A DNA stretch of 64,000 nt from Formicarius rufipectus (lineage: Eukaryota; Chordata; Aves; Passeriformes; Formicariidae): NCBI GenBank assembly GCA_013399695.1, contig VXAU01001345.1, positions 20,439-84,438 on the forward strand. Direction: 5' to 3'. Positions within the stretch are counted from its first letter, which is position 1. Each line of letters begins with the position of its first letter. The position numbers were made by a program, and so were the translations under genes. This document shows, one piece after another, positions 1-11,600 of the stretch. Below the pieces are notes generated by a model. It did no database searches. It was given only the letters and a program-made list of their open reading frames with translations, and had not been told where the DNA came from.

Positions 1-417
1 TCTCTCATGTCATAGACTTGTGCACTAATTGTATTAGTCATCCTTCACTGGTCTGAAGCATCATTATGTCAATGTGTGTCTAAGCCCAAAAAGAGACTTG
101 GTATTCCACCTATTGCCTTGTAAGGGCAAAGGAGAGAGAGAAGTGTAGTTTTCTTTGACATGCTACTAGGACAGTCCAATATGTACTTAGTTTTCCATTG
201 TGGGAAGGGACTGTGGGAGTGAGACTCACTTGCAGCCTCCAGATCCCTGGACTCTCCTTGCACTCTTTGAAGTCAGACTTGACATCTGTTTACAAGGAAG
301 GAAACCTCTGCAGGCAGGTCATAGAGTCAGAAAAAGCTTTATTGACTGGGTTATAAAAAGTCGCCAAACACTCTCAGGGTTGGGATTATAATCTGTTACT
401 TCTGATGCATATGTTAT
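1..417. other. Unique non-coding DNA, no gene recognised
   Basis: No extended coding frame or known repeat is recognised. The short open frames on both strands lack splice or promoter context. The segment ends where the CR1-like similarity begins. Confidence 0.5.
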
Positions 418-640
418 TTGCGAAATTGCTGAGGGTGCACTTTATCCCACTGTCTGCATCATTATGAAGATATTAAAAAGTATATGCCCCAATACTGACC
501 CCTAAGGGACCCAACTTGTCAGATCTCCATACAGACATTGAGCCATTGACCACTACCCTCTGGATGCAACCATCCAACCAATTCTTTACCTACCTAACAG
601 TCCGTGTATCAAATTCATCTCAGAATCAGAACGGGTTTTC
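418..640 (-). mobile_element. CR1 LINE fragment, reverse-transcriptase core
   Basis: Read on the minus strand, this matches the middle of a CR1 ORF2 reverse transcriptase. About 620-560 gives a stretch like the family's VKNWLDGxxQRVVVNG. It is followed by TSWVP-stop-GSVLG and LFNIFI, which is the conserved 'GVPQGSVLGP..LFNIFI' block, then remnants of the CTLSKFADD-type segment. The glutamine of the PQG motif is a TAG stop and there are at least two frameshifts, so the copy is dead and old. Both ends are truncated: neither the CR1 3' tail nor the endonuclease domain is present. CR1 is the dominant LINE of bird genomes, and this is one support for an avian source. Confidence 0.85.
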
Positions 641-942
641 TCACAGAATAGAGAAAAAATCTGCATGAGAAAAAATCTCATTTGCATAAATGAAGGTAAA
701 ATAAAAATAATAAAAAAAAAAAAGTGATGCATTCCACACAGGCTATCCTGTGCTCAAGCAATGGATACTTTGGAAAAGATTATCCCCACTCCTGTTTTAT
801 TGCTCAGCATGATGTTGTACAGAAAGGAAGTTTAAGTCAGCTGTTACAGCTGTGTCCTCTTCTTAACTCCTGCCCACTCCCAGCCTACTTGGTATGGGAA
901 CAGAAAAGGCCTTGACACTGTGTAAATCCTGTCCAGTAAAAG
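641..942. other. Non-coding, with a short A-rich run near 700-724
   Basis: No gene is seen. An AAAT/A-rich stretch sits at about 700-724; the rest is unremarkable unique sequence. Confidence 0.5.
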
Positions 943-1194
943 TTAAAACACTAGTGTTTTATCAACTGTTTTGGTCATCAGTCTAAAGCGCAGCACCATA
1001 TAAACTGTTATTAGGAAAACTAACTCCATTGTAGCCAGACCCAGAGCAATAATCTGGACCAAGTCTGATGGCTTCTCATCTCTTCTCTGTACTGGAAACA
1101 CACTAAGCCACTTGTTAGACCAAATTTTATTATATAACATTTCAACTTTTGTGTTTGTATCTCCCAGCTGATCCTCCAAATGTTCTAGGATTGT
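943..1194 (-). other. Unrecognised open frame with one transmembrane segment
   Basis: A minus-strand frame of about 84 codons stays open from just after a stop at about 1197 down to a TAA ending at 943. There is no ATG near its 5' end, so it would be a fragment or exon rather than a whole gene. It shows a polar N-terminal part, a tryptophan-containing stretch, a basic/acidic patch, then one long hydrophobic helix of about 22 residues and a short basic tail before the stop. That layout is typical of the C-terminus of a single-pass membrane protein; the membrane-anchoring end of a retroviral-type envelope is one possibility. I do not recognise the family and the frame could be chance. Confidence 0.2.
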
Positions 1195-4100
1195 CTATCA
1201 TATGCCATTCTATAGTCTGAAGCAGCCAAATCTGTCACAATTTTTTCCCAGCTGTTCTCCCTTGTTGCATTGTCTCTTGCTCTCTCTTGTTTTGTTTTTT
1301 TTTCCTCCAACCAGTATAATCTGTCTGCCAGACACATAGAATTAGAAATTTACCAGCATCCCAACAGTGGATTAAAAAATCTCAGGATAATGTGTCAATG
1401 TCTCAATAGAACCGTCTTTGTGAACATAGCAAACTATGGAGATATAAACCATCACCACGTGTGAAAAAAGGGGAAATCTGGGTAAGGTACAGTATATATG
1501 TTCCTTATGGAAAAGCAGTAAAACCTGATCTTATTTCTGTTCCTGATCTTGAAAAGTACCCTGTGCAACCAATGGAAGAGAAAAAAAAATTATCCTAGCT
1601 GTCAGAGACTTAGAAATAAGTATAGAAAGAAAACCAAACCAAACCAAAAATTAAATTAAATTAAATTCAGTATGGCAAACATAAAGGCTCCAAAAGAATT
1701 CTGGTGGTCACTGCATGTGTTCAATCACAAGTTTCTTTCAGTGACGTAGTCTACAGGTTACAATTTTGTAATCCTGTTAGATCTTAACTGTAGTTTCACT
1801 AATGTGAGTGAGCATTTTATTTATTTATTTATATTAATAAATGTTATTAATTTGTGGGTGTTATTTATTCTCTAACTTTTATTTGGTGTGCCTCATTCTC
1901 TCATTGTTAATTTTAAGGTGAATTGAATACCAGTGGAGCTATCATTATAATTAGGACAGTTAACTAAAACAGTAAGTAGAACTTTAAACCAGTATAGAAA
2001 TGTAGATTTGTTTACTTGTGTGGTAGATAACTGTAGGTTTAATGGGGTGACAGCAATTTTTAGTTCTTCCAGCTTTTATCATTTCCAGTGTGCTTAAATT
2101 CTTTTCTTGAAGTTTCATATATTCAAAAATAACCTGGAAATTGAAATTCATGGTATGTCTTTTTGACACAGTGTATTTCCATGTCAGAGATTCTTTCGGG
2201 GGCTTATAGCAGTCTGTTACAGCTGCATCGTGCAGGAGACTTCAGCTGTGACACAACTCACATAGGGCCGAGTCCCTGTTTTGAGTCAAATGAGGAGCTG
2301 GATTTGCAGGATGACTTTTGGTAAGAGAATGACAATTTTCATTCCTTGCACAGGAGCATAGTTCTACTTTTTTTATATCTAGCCCATAGTACTGAAGATC
2401 AGAAACGAAAGTTGCACCTAACATTCCTTGTAAATCTACATCTAGGTTATGTGCTGTGTCTGGGCAGCCTCAAGCGGAGGTACAATGACAGCATTTAGTG
2501 GGTGTCTTAGGCAGGTATGTTGCTGTAATTGTAAACAAAGATGAAAATGCTTGCACTGTGCTGTATCACTGCAGACATGTCATTTCTGCTACATGAGAGG
2601 TTTCTCCTAATTTCATTTTGCTATTTTCTACCCTAGTGTCTCAAAATGACAAGTAATCTGAAAAGTCAGAATTTTGGGAAATGACAAATGATTTGGAGAT
2701 ACTGTCTTTGAGAAAGCTTAATAGGATTTGATTTTCTGAGGGAACATGCCTTTGGCTTGGTGTATTCCAAACCTTTAATAACTTAGAAGGTCAAGTCTTT
2801 TCTCAAGAGCAGTCTTGTCAAGGAAAACTGACTTGTCATTTTAAGTATCCCCTCACATGGAAGGTTCACATTGCTCATATTTGCCATATTTGTTCATTCT
2901 TTTAATAATAGTTAATTTGGTTCATCTTTTAATCTACTAACTGTAAACAAGTAAGAGGTTATCTGAAATATAGTATTCCTTAGCTTGCTTTTGAAAAAAA
3001 AAATAAAAAAAAATAAAAAAAGACCTTCCTGTGAAATACTGAAAGAGTCCCCATGAAACCTTAATTTCTTTTATTCTACAAATAAGAATACACTTGGGAA
3101 CAGAAACAGAATTTGAAGTACCAGTCCCAGCTCAGGAGAATGAGGTATGAGGACAATGAATGTATGTGCAAGATGATAATATGGGAAGTATGTGAACAAT
3201 GCCTTGTAAGTACACAAACATCAAAAGTCTTAAACATAGAGTTCTATTTTTAACTTGATTCTAAGAAGTGCAATTCTGTAGTAAAGTTTCTTTCCAGTTG
3301 AGGAGCAGAACTCTCCAGATCTTTATATTTTCATTCGGATGAAACAAGTGAAATATGAATAAGAAAGGCATTAATGCCTTATTTTGAGAAATTAATTTCT
3401 GAAGAACTTAAACCCCATTTTTATTCTGCTTTATCTGCTTTATTTTTTTAGTATTTTGTTGTAATTTTGATTTCTATTGTTTTACCTTATACAACTTCTG
3501 TTAATTGTTCATTAAGTGTTTAATGGGAATTGCTCTACAAGGCTGTGGGAGGTTGCTTAAGTAACCTGCTGAAACAACAACAAAACAAAATAGCAAGAGG
3601 GGAATAAAACTGATATGGCTTTTAGTAGGAATATTTTAAATTAAATTGATCTGTAAATCACTAGAATGAAAAGTTTCAGGCAAGAGTGTAAGTTAGCAAC
3701 TTTTGACTCAATTTCTTATCTTTGGATGAAATAAAACATGTTCAAAATATTTTTGCACTAGCAGAGTGTCTTACGTATTTAACCAAAGATGTAATGAAGT
3801 AAATATGATGCCTTTAAGGCCGTTAGTCTTCTGCAATATGATAGTTTTGAGTTCACAGAAATCATTACTCAGGGGAAATACCTGCTTTAAAGCAAAACTG
3901 AGATAAATACTTGTGTTAAGAAGAGAGATATTAATATCATGATGCAGCCTATTACCACAGTTTCTGTATTTCAGTTATCTCTGCAGAAAACCAACATTTA
4001 TGACAATCATCATCACAGCAGAATAAAAACTTAATACATTACATAGTGGTTCAGTTCTGACATATTCTTGTGTCACAATCTGGTACATAATAAAAATTGT

Positions 4101-5762
4101 TACTTTATAGTTAAGATTTTTTTTTAATTTTTTTTTTTAGTCTTTTCCTTCTTGTGATAGTACTTTTTTATCGATATTTGAGATCTTTCTGATTTAATAG
4201 GAAAGTTCATTTCATCCTGTTGGGACAAAGTATTGAAACAAATTGTGGTCTATTTTACTTTTTTTTTTTTTTTTCCTTGTAGTCAGAGGATGTGATTTGT
4301 GACAACCTTTTTAGCTTTAGCATAACTACCTGGAATATAAGATTACGCTAGCATAATTCAGAAATAAATATCCAATTCATTTTTTCTTTCCTATGGTTTT
4401 AGACAGAAGACAGCTCTTATTTCAGAAAATTATCCTTACTGATTATTACAGTAAAACTAGAATGTTAACTGTCAAGAATTTTACAACAAAAAAAGATAGA
4501 GTTTTATCTAAGTGAAATTTCGTGTAATATAGGTAGAAACTAATAATTCAAAGTAATTGATACAAGAAAATCTGCTTTCAGTATCAGGACAGAGTTTTCA
4601 TTTGGTTTATCTTTTCTAGAAAATAGTCTTTAATGAATGATTTCTTACTAGAGAACTATTTTACTCATTTTTTTACATTAATGTTTAAAAAATTCAAGTA
4701 AGTGTTCCGTGAAGATATTAATGTAGTTTTTCTTGTGTGCAAAAAAAGACATGCATGCATTTAGAGACAGAAGTCCGACATAGCATTTAAATTTATGTTT
4801 TAAAAATTTGAGCTTCATATCACAGCTTGTGTGAGTAAATGGAGTCTGCATTATTACTGTTATGGCATACTTCTACACACCTGGAGGCCCATCTGAGAAA
4901 GTTGTCACACAGCGTAAGTCAGAATGTCCCTGGTGGAAGAATTATTTTCTATTATATTACATAGATTTTTAATCTATTCTATTAAATATAACATGATAGG
5001 AAAATATGTTCTGAAGTAGACTTCTTTGGTAGGTTTGACACAAAGCATAAACTGATTCAAAATTGCACAAGAGCTATTAATTTTGATTATGTTTAAAGTT
5101 CTACAATATTTTTATTAGTTTAAGTCCCTTTAAATTTCCATTAAAAACTTCACCTTATGTTGTGCTTGGTAAGTTTAGTGATGTCTTGGTTACTCCTTCT
5201 ACAAATATGCCTTCATTTTTCTGAGTAAATACTGATCAAACAAATAATATACTACAGAAATAATGGAAAAAATTATACTCTACGTTATAATTTTTCCTTA
5301 TTAAGTTTAAATATTGTAAAGTTTAAAAAGGTACAAAATCAGTTGAATGTTGTAGGCATACATTTTTAAAGGCAATAGTTCAATGTTATTTTTAAATAAA
5401 ATCATATCATCCTAGCAAAGGATTTCATTCCTTTTTCAAATGCTGTGGAATGACAGCCAATTTTAACCTCTCTCTAAAACTCTCTATGACAAATCCATTA
5501 GAATCTCTGCTGTGATGCTTTTAAAGGTGGATTTCTAGCTAACGTATCACTCTGTATCTTCAGATGGAAATTATCAGAATGACTTGATTTCAGCATGGAC
5601 TTTCCCCAGCTCTTGATACGCATTGGACCTGCTGGACAAGCACACCCTTTCAGCATAATGACTGTGGTCACGGTCCATCTCAATAGCTGTCAGCTGTCAG
5701 CACCTGCTTCACTTAAGACAATGTCTGCATTGTACTTAGAAAGGAACTGCAGACTCAGTAAC
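1195..5762. other. AT-rich intergenic or intronic DNA, nothing recognised
   Basis: No coding frame, RNA gene or recognisable transposon is seen. The stretch has scattered A or T homopolymer runs (about 2994-3020, 4117-4138, 4256-4275). Open frames are short and in AT-rich sequence. Confidence 0.5.
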
Positions 5763-5936
5763 TAAAAAAACCCACCAAAAACAAAAACAAAAACAAAAAC
5801 AAACAAAACAAAACAAAAAAAAAAAAAAACAAAAACAAAAAACACACACACACACAAAAAAACAAAAACAAAAAAACCCCAACAACAACAACAAAAAAAA
5901 CAAACAACAAAAACAAACAAACAAAAAAAACAAGAA
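5763..5936. repeat. A/C-rich low-complexity tract (CAAA-type)
   Basis: About 170 bases consist almost only of A and C, with irregular CAAAAA, CAAAC, CAA and short CA repeats and a few CCCC clusters. The long open frames on the opposite strand (phenylalanine- and cysteine-rich) are artefacts of this composition. Confidence 0.9.
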
Positions 5937-6017
5937 AAGTAAATCAACCAGTAAAACTCTCAATATTGCATCCATCTTATGCTGTTTCACTTTTTTGACA
6001 TAGTCTTCTAAGAAAAT

Positions 6018-6149
6018 GATTTGGGAAAGGTCTTGAAGCCTGAAAGAAAGAAAAAAACACTAATTTTCAAGAAAGGCAAGAAAGAAGATCCAGAGAACTA
6101 TGTGCTGGCCAATCTCACTATCATGCCTGGGAAGGTGGTAGAGCAGGAC
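6018..6149 (+). mobile_element. CR1 LINE fragment, N-terminal part of the reverse transcriptase
   Basis: The plus-strand translation contains FKKGKKEDPENY followed by LTIMPGKVVEQ. These correspond to the family's 'FKKGKKEDPGNYRPVSLTSVPGKIMEQ' block at the start of the CR1 reverse-transcriptase domain. The preceding bases (TGGGAAAGGTCTTGAAG...) also fit CR1. The frame is open across the fragment, but the RPVS motif has decayed (YVLAN instead). Similarity stops sharply at about 6150, where a different, GC-richer sequence begins. Confidence 0.8.
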
Positions 6150-6985
6150 TACAGATGGGATCTAAGGTTCTGCATCCTGCCATCCATGGTGGAAGCAACC
6201 CCAGGTCATCTGGCACCAGACTTTCAGCAGTGGCAGGGTGCTGCTTCCACAGCTGCACTGTGTGGCCATTGCCCTGTGACCCAGATGATGACTCTGCCTC
6301 CCTGAGAGCTGCTCTCTCCCATTTCCCTTCCCAAGACCAATATTCCCTGACAACTACGTACTATCTACCTCTGTGGGGATGTGTATGCCATCCTCATCTT
6401 CCACCTCATCTCTTCCATCCTTCAGCTGAACAAAACAGTTGGAGTGTGGGTTCGGAACAGCCCTTCTCCCACCCTCTAAGGGCATGCCAGGAAACTGTGC
6501 CCTGCACTGTGCGCACACAGAGTGTCACAAGCCCCAAGTAGGAATCTCAGTTCCAAAAAGACCATGTTTGGTATTCCACCCAAAAGTAAGGGTGAGGCCC
6601 CTGGAAAGGTCAAAAAATCCAGAAGAGGAGAGGCCCCACAGGGAACTTTGGTCTAGTCCCTTGGTCACAAAATGGCCAGTGTGGCCTGCCCCTTGCCTTC
6701 TCCCAAGGGCCTTGTGGCACCCAGTTCTTCTGCAGCTTTCAAGCAGTCCCAGATCAGCTCCCAGACAACACAGGGCACAGAAGAAGCAAGTGTGGTTCTC
6801 AGCCCAGTGGATTTCTCTGCATGTGTAGATACTTCCTACCAGCCAAAAAAGTGAAACCTCAATAAATGTGGAGTCCTTAAAATACAACAACATCACTTTC
6901 AACTTCTCATAAAAGTCTTTCCAAATTCTGCTTCCCTGGCTGGTCTTCTCCGTGATTCTGTAAGCAAAGATCCACTGACACAATG
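6150..6985. other. GC-richer segment of unknown origin joined to the CR1 fragment
   Basis: About 830 bases are clearly richer in G and C than the flanks and carry several overlapping open frames on both strands (longest about 150 codons). An AATAAA lies on the plus strand at 6861-6866, about 120 bases before the segment ends. The position right after a CR1 break, the size, the internal polyadenylation signal and a TG...CA-type start and end (near 6156 and 6978) would suit an LTR. No target duplication was found and I do not recognise the family. A retroposed 3' UTR is an alternative. Confidence 0.35.
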
Positions 6986-8584
6986 GTTAGTAACTTTTCA
7001 TCTTCACGGAGGAAGATTAAAAGTACCAAGCATGTGTAGTAACTGGAACAGTACACACAAGGGTTATTCTCTACCCTTGTACATTCACACTATTTATGTT
7101 CCATATTATTTTTAAAGAAGAGTTGATACAAGTGAGCCTCATCCTTGTGTTTATAACCTTCAGTGCTAGCGTCCTGTTTCAGAAGAAGACTTCCATGATG
7201 TATACCATCCAGTTGTGGCAGTCCCTAAGTAACATTCATAACTAAGCTGTCATGTGCTATTTAATATTAGGGTGGGAAAGAAAATTATTTGGTGGTAGGG
7301 TTAGTTCCAAACACTTTGTTAAAGAAGTTTGCTACAGCCCATTAGATGCAAGCAGCTAAACAGATGAAGAATGCCCTACACAGAATCACATCACTATGTA
7401 GCTATGTAGCTACATATGTTATGTAGCATGTGTATAGTTTGTATTGCTGATAATGGATTATATACTAAGGGGAAATGAAATAGCAAATCTTCTTTATGCA
7501 CGATTGATTTTATATGCTTTATATTTATGGCACTCTAATACTTGATGTGTTTCTATATTAAGATGATTAAGGAGACATTTTTAAAAGAGATTTTGCATCT
7601 GAAGTTAGGCGCAATTTTAGCACTGATTGCCAAGATTTCAGAAATTATTCCTTGCTTCTACTTCCCAGTTTGAGCAGCCTGAATGATCCAGGTATAGCAA
7701 CAGAAGTGTACATTTCAATAAGTAAACACAGCATGAGTAATAGTTAGTCAAAAGCTGTAACAAAGTAATTGCAAACAGCCTACAGGGCACAGTTGACTCA
7801 TGAAACAGGTTGGTGTTTATTTAAAGTTTAGGCATTCTGATGAATTTGGTTTGATTTGCACAAAGTCAAATGAATTGGTTTATTTTGTAGCCAACTATGA
7901 GACTACTAAGTGAAAGTCTGCAACAGAATTTTTGCTTCTTCTCTTGTACAGGGTATATCTCCTACCTTTTCCTTTGCTTCATAACTAGCAGAAGCAAGCA
8001 GATAAGTGAGACTGTATGGAATAATGGAATTTTTCTTTATCTTATCTAACTACATAATAAATAATCTAAGGCAAAATCCTTACAATATCAGTCACTATCT
8101 TTCCCAACAACTGAAGCCTCTTAGGTGAAAACGATATATTTTTATGTTCTGCCTTTTCTAACAACTACATATCACAGGCAGAAATAGGATTTTCCTTCAT
8201 GTCAGTCAAATTAGCATAAAAGTACATATCCACCTATTTTATACCTTTATATTTGAAGAAATTTGGATGAAAGGGATTTTTAGCTTGTTTAATTTTTAAC
8301 TCTATCTTCTACAAGTTAGGCATTAATCTGATTGTATTGCCTTGAATATTCATGTGTCCTTCTAGCAATCTTTCAAGATCACATAGTCTTTAATATATAT
8401 AGTGAAGAATTAAATTCTGAAACCATTAATTATATATTTCTAATCAGAATGTTTTCTTGTTATATTTAAAATATTATTAAAGTATAGATGAAGGGAAAAA
8501 TGGCTAGGTGTCAAATCAACATAATTCTAAAAATACCTATAAGGTACAGATTTTCATACCAAGCCCCTAAATATATATGCCTTA
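6986..8584. other. AT-rich non-coding DNA, nothing recognised
   Basis: No gene or known element is seen. A small palindromic cluster of GTAGCTA/TAGCTAC motifs lies at about 7396-7425. Confidence 0.5.
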
Positions 8585-8607
8585 NNNNNNNNNNNNNNNN
8601 NNNNNNN
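8585..8607. other. Assembly gap (23 N)
   Basis: A run of 23 undetermined bases lies between AT-rich flanks. Confidence 0.99.
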
Positions 8608-11600
8608 TCTCTTACAACTGAAGCCACATGTAATTTATTGTCTTGATAACAAACATCTCAATTTTTTTCACTTGTTTAATCAGTTCTAAATATTCACTAA
8701 TTCCAATCACAATTGCTTAGTGCTGAATAGATATGAAAACATATTTATAAGGTCAGTGACAGGACAAAAGGGCACAAAAAATGCAACTGTCACACATATA
8801 TATCTTATGGCTTCCTGGGTGCAAAGAGAAGACATTCATTTTGGAAAGATTTTTTTACTTCATATGAAAAAGGAGGGATTAAACACATTGAAAATGCAGT
8901 CATAATTGCGCTGATTTACTTCCATAGTCAGAGATAGTGTGGATGCATACTCTTCTTTCTTATGGGTTTAGGTACTAAATCTCTTCATAGGATAGGCAGT
9001 TTCAAAAATTCAAAGACAGTTGCCAGTTCTCAAAACTCCTGAGTTGCTTATGGCCATGAGAAGAGGAAAGTAAATCCTGGTTTAGTGAGGCTAAGATAAA
9101 ACTAGGGTGTGCTTTTGTATTAAGTATTGTTTTCATCACTGTAATATAAATAAAAGAAAAATGTGATCTTCGGTCATTAGGAATATCTACTTTGCAGTAC
9201 AATACCCATATTTTGATTTTCAGTTTTTATCTTTTATTGGCAAGAATATAGTTGATGATTTCCAATCAATAATTATAGTAAATATTATATGGTAAAATTC
9301 GTGCTGACTTTATTTATCTTATGTTTACATTTTAAAATGTGATAATTGTTTCATATGGCTAACTCTACTGCCAATTTTTCCCACCTACTTCTTCTGTTTA
9401 CATATTACGAGTCCTGTGAATGAATCCTTTTACAAGAAAGAAATAATATTGTTAAATGGTTCTTCACAGTTTCTATGAAACAGAAAAGTGCAATAGATAA
9501 TATTGCACTCATTTCATCCTCAGTCTAAGAATCCTACAGCACTCCGAAAAATTTAATTGTATCTTACATGGAACTTCTAAAGTGAAATTACTTGCTTAAA
9601 GTTATACAGGAAATGAGTGTACAATGGAATTTGTAGTAGATTGATATCTGGCTGAAGTCTCATGCTTTTGAAGCATCATCCAAGCTGTAGCCTTCTGATG
9701 AGTTCCACTTGTTGAAATCCAAGAATATCATAAGAAAGCCTTAATGTAAACATGGCAATAGTTGCTCTTATTTACAAAGTTCTTTATTTTTCACTCTCAT
9801 TGCCCAGAGTTAATCAAGTTCCTTCATCTTGTTCTGTTTGCTTAAGTTTATTTCACTTTATTCCTGCCCACTTTGCCTTCTCCTCTCGTAAATAGCTCTA
9901 TGTTAGCAATTTTCCTCCTTCAATCACTTCCCTGCTTTATGTTGACTCTGCTCTCTCATGCATTTTCTCATTATCTCAACCTGGCATACAATCAGTTTAC
10001 TTTCTATGTTGTAGCATCACTAGTTGTGTACTGTCTTGTCTGTCTTGTTTTGCCTTTCCTACACTCCAACAGGAGTGTGCACTTGACCTCATCTTCCTTA
10101 AACACCGTTTGGTCCTTCTGGACTATCAGCTAAGTACTTTCTGCATTAAAGACTGAGGATTTTTTTTTTTTTCCCATGTCAGTGATATTTTTTAAAACCT
10201 TTTACTAAGGAAGTCCATACCAAGACTTTTTTGTCTTGTTATTCAGCTAGCAAAACATTTAGTGTCTCCTTTTATTCAGAGGAAGCATAAATTCTCTATT
10301 CCCCAAAAGACCTCTAAAGAATCCATTTTCTTGCATTTTGAAACTTGCTGAAATCTTTATGTAGTCAATGCTGCCTTTCTTTTTCAATTTTTTTTTTTAT
10401 TTCTCCTAAGGAAAAATGTAATTTTAAAAATATTACAATCAACCTTAAAAATATCAGCTTTTAAGGATTAATGAAATAATTACAAAAATAGAATACAACA
10501 GCTAAATATGTCTCAGTGCTTTTATTAAAAAAAAAAACAAAACAAAAAAACCCCAACAAACAAACATCACCCCCCCAAAAAAAAGTAGTATGTAGTTCCC
10601 ATTTTAGTTTTTTACTTTAACTAGAAACTACCATGTAATAGAAACACTCAGAAAAAAGGAACTTAGCACACATTCTGAAAAGAAAAAATCAAAATTTTAT
10701 ATTTACAGTCCTGATTAAATTGTCATGTATATTAAAAGCCATTTGTGATAATGAATGGCAAAGACTTTTTCAAAAGTGCAGAAGAACCTATATGTAAAGC
10801 CAGAATAACATGTGTTACTTGTACCATTTTCACTCCTGAGTGATTTTCTTTTGACTGACAGTGTGGCTGAGCAAACAACTAAAAGCCCATCCATGTGATA
10901 GTGTGACTGTGATATCCTGAGCCACTGGTACATCATGAAGATTCTGAATCAAAGAAAAGAATATAGCTCACTTTTTCATCTGCCTAATTCCAATCACAAT
11001 TATCATTAATCCATGTATGGCTATGTGTTTATTGAGTTGATTGTGGATATTAATCATTGTCTTGGGTATATGTCTCACATTATATTCTTAATTTCTTTTT
11101 TTTTTTTTTACATTTCATGATCAGCCATGCCACTATAAATCAGATAAGATTTTAGATAACATTTGTTGCCTGAATACAGGTGAATATGTTTTAGACTGTC
11201 CCAACTTACATTTGAATTCTCATCAGCTATAATATTTTTAGGAACTTACCTATTCTCAATTCATCAGAACTGAAATATTTCACCATCTCTATTCAGACCC
11301 TATATGGAGGTTAACTTTTGTCTTTGATAACACTTCCACAACTAATGAAATGTCTTGGTAAGCAGCCTAAAATTAAAATATACATCTGAATAACTAGGGT
11401 AAGATGAACTTCAGAAGATTTAAAAATAAGCAAAATTTGATATTGTTCTTGTCCAAAGACCAGATTTGATTCCTAATATACTGTGGGGATATGAAAATAT
11501 ATTCTGTCCAAGGACTTCAGTATCTTAATGACTATTTGTTCTTGCCTATAGGAATAAACAAAAAGGACATGGTTGAAAATGCACATTTAACATATGCTTA

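Noticed and set aside
5736..5990. Long Phe/Cys-rich minus-strand frames
   Set aside because: They are the translation of an A/C low-complexity tract; composition alone explains them. The same holds for frames at 18097, 29880, 49028, 53552, 55246 and 58434.
6162..6983. Frames of up to 152 codons on both strands as a gene
   Set aside because: Frames overlap on both strands with similar length, there are no convincing splice or start signals and no recognisable domain. Reported only as an unexplained GC-richer block.
7385..7435. Palindromic GTAGCTA cluster as a possible structured element
   Set aside because: Short, AT-rich and without conserved flanks; common by chance.
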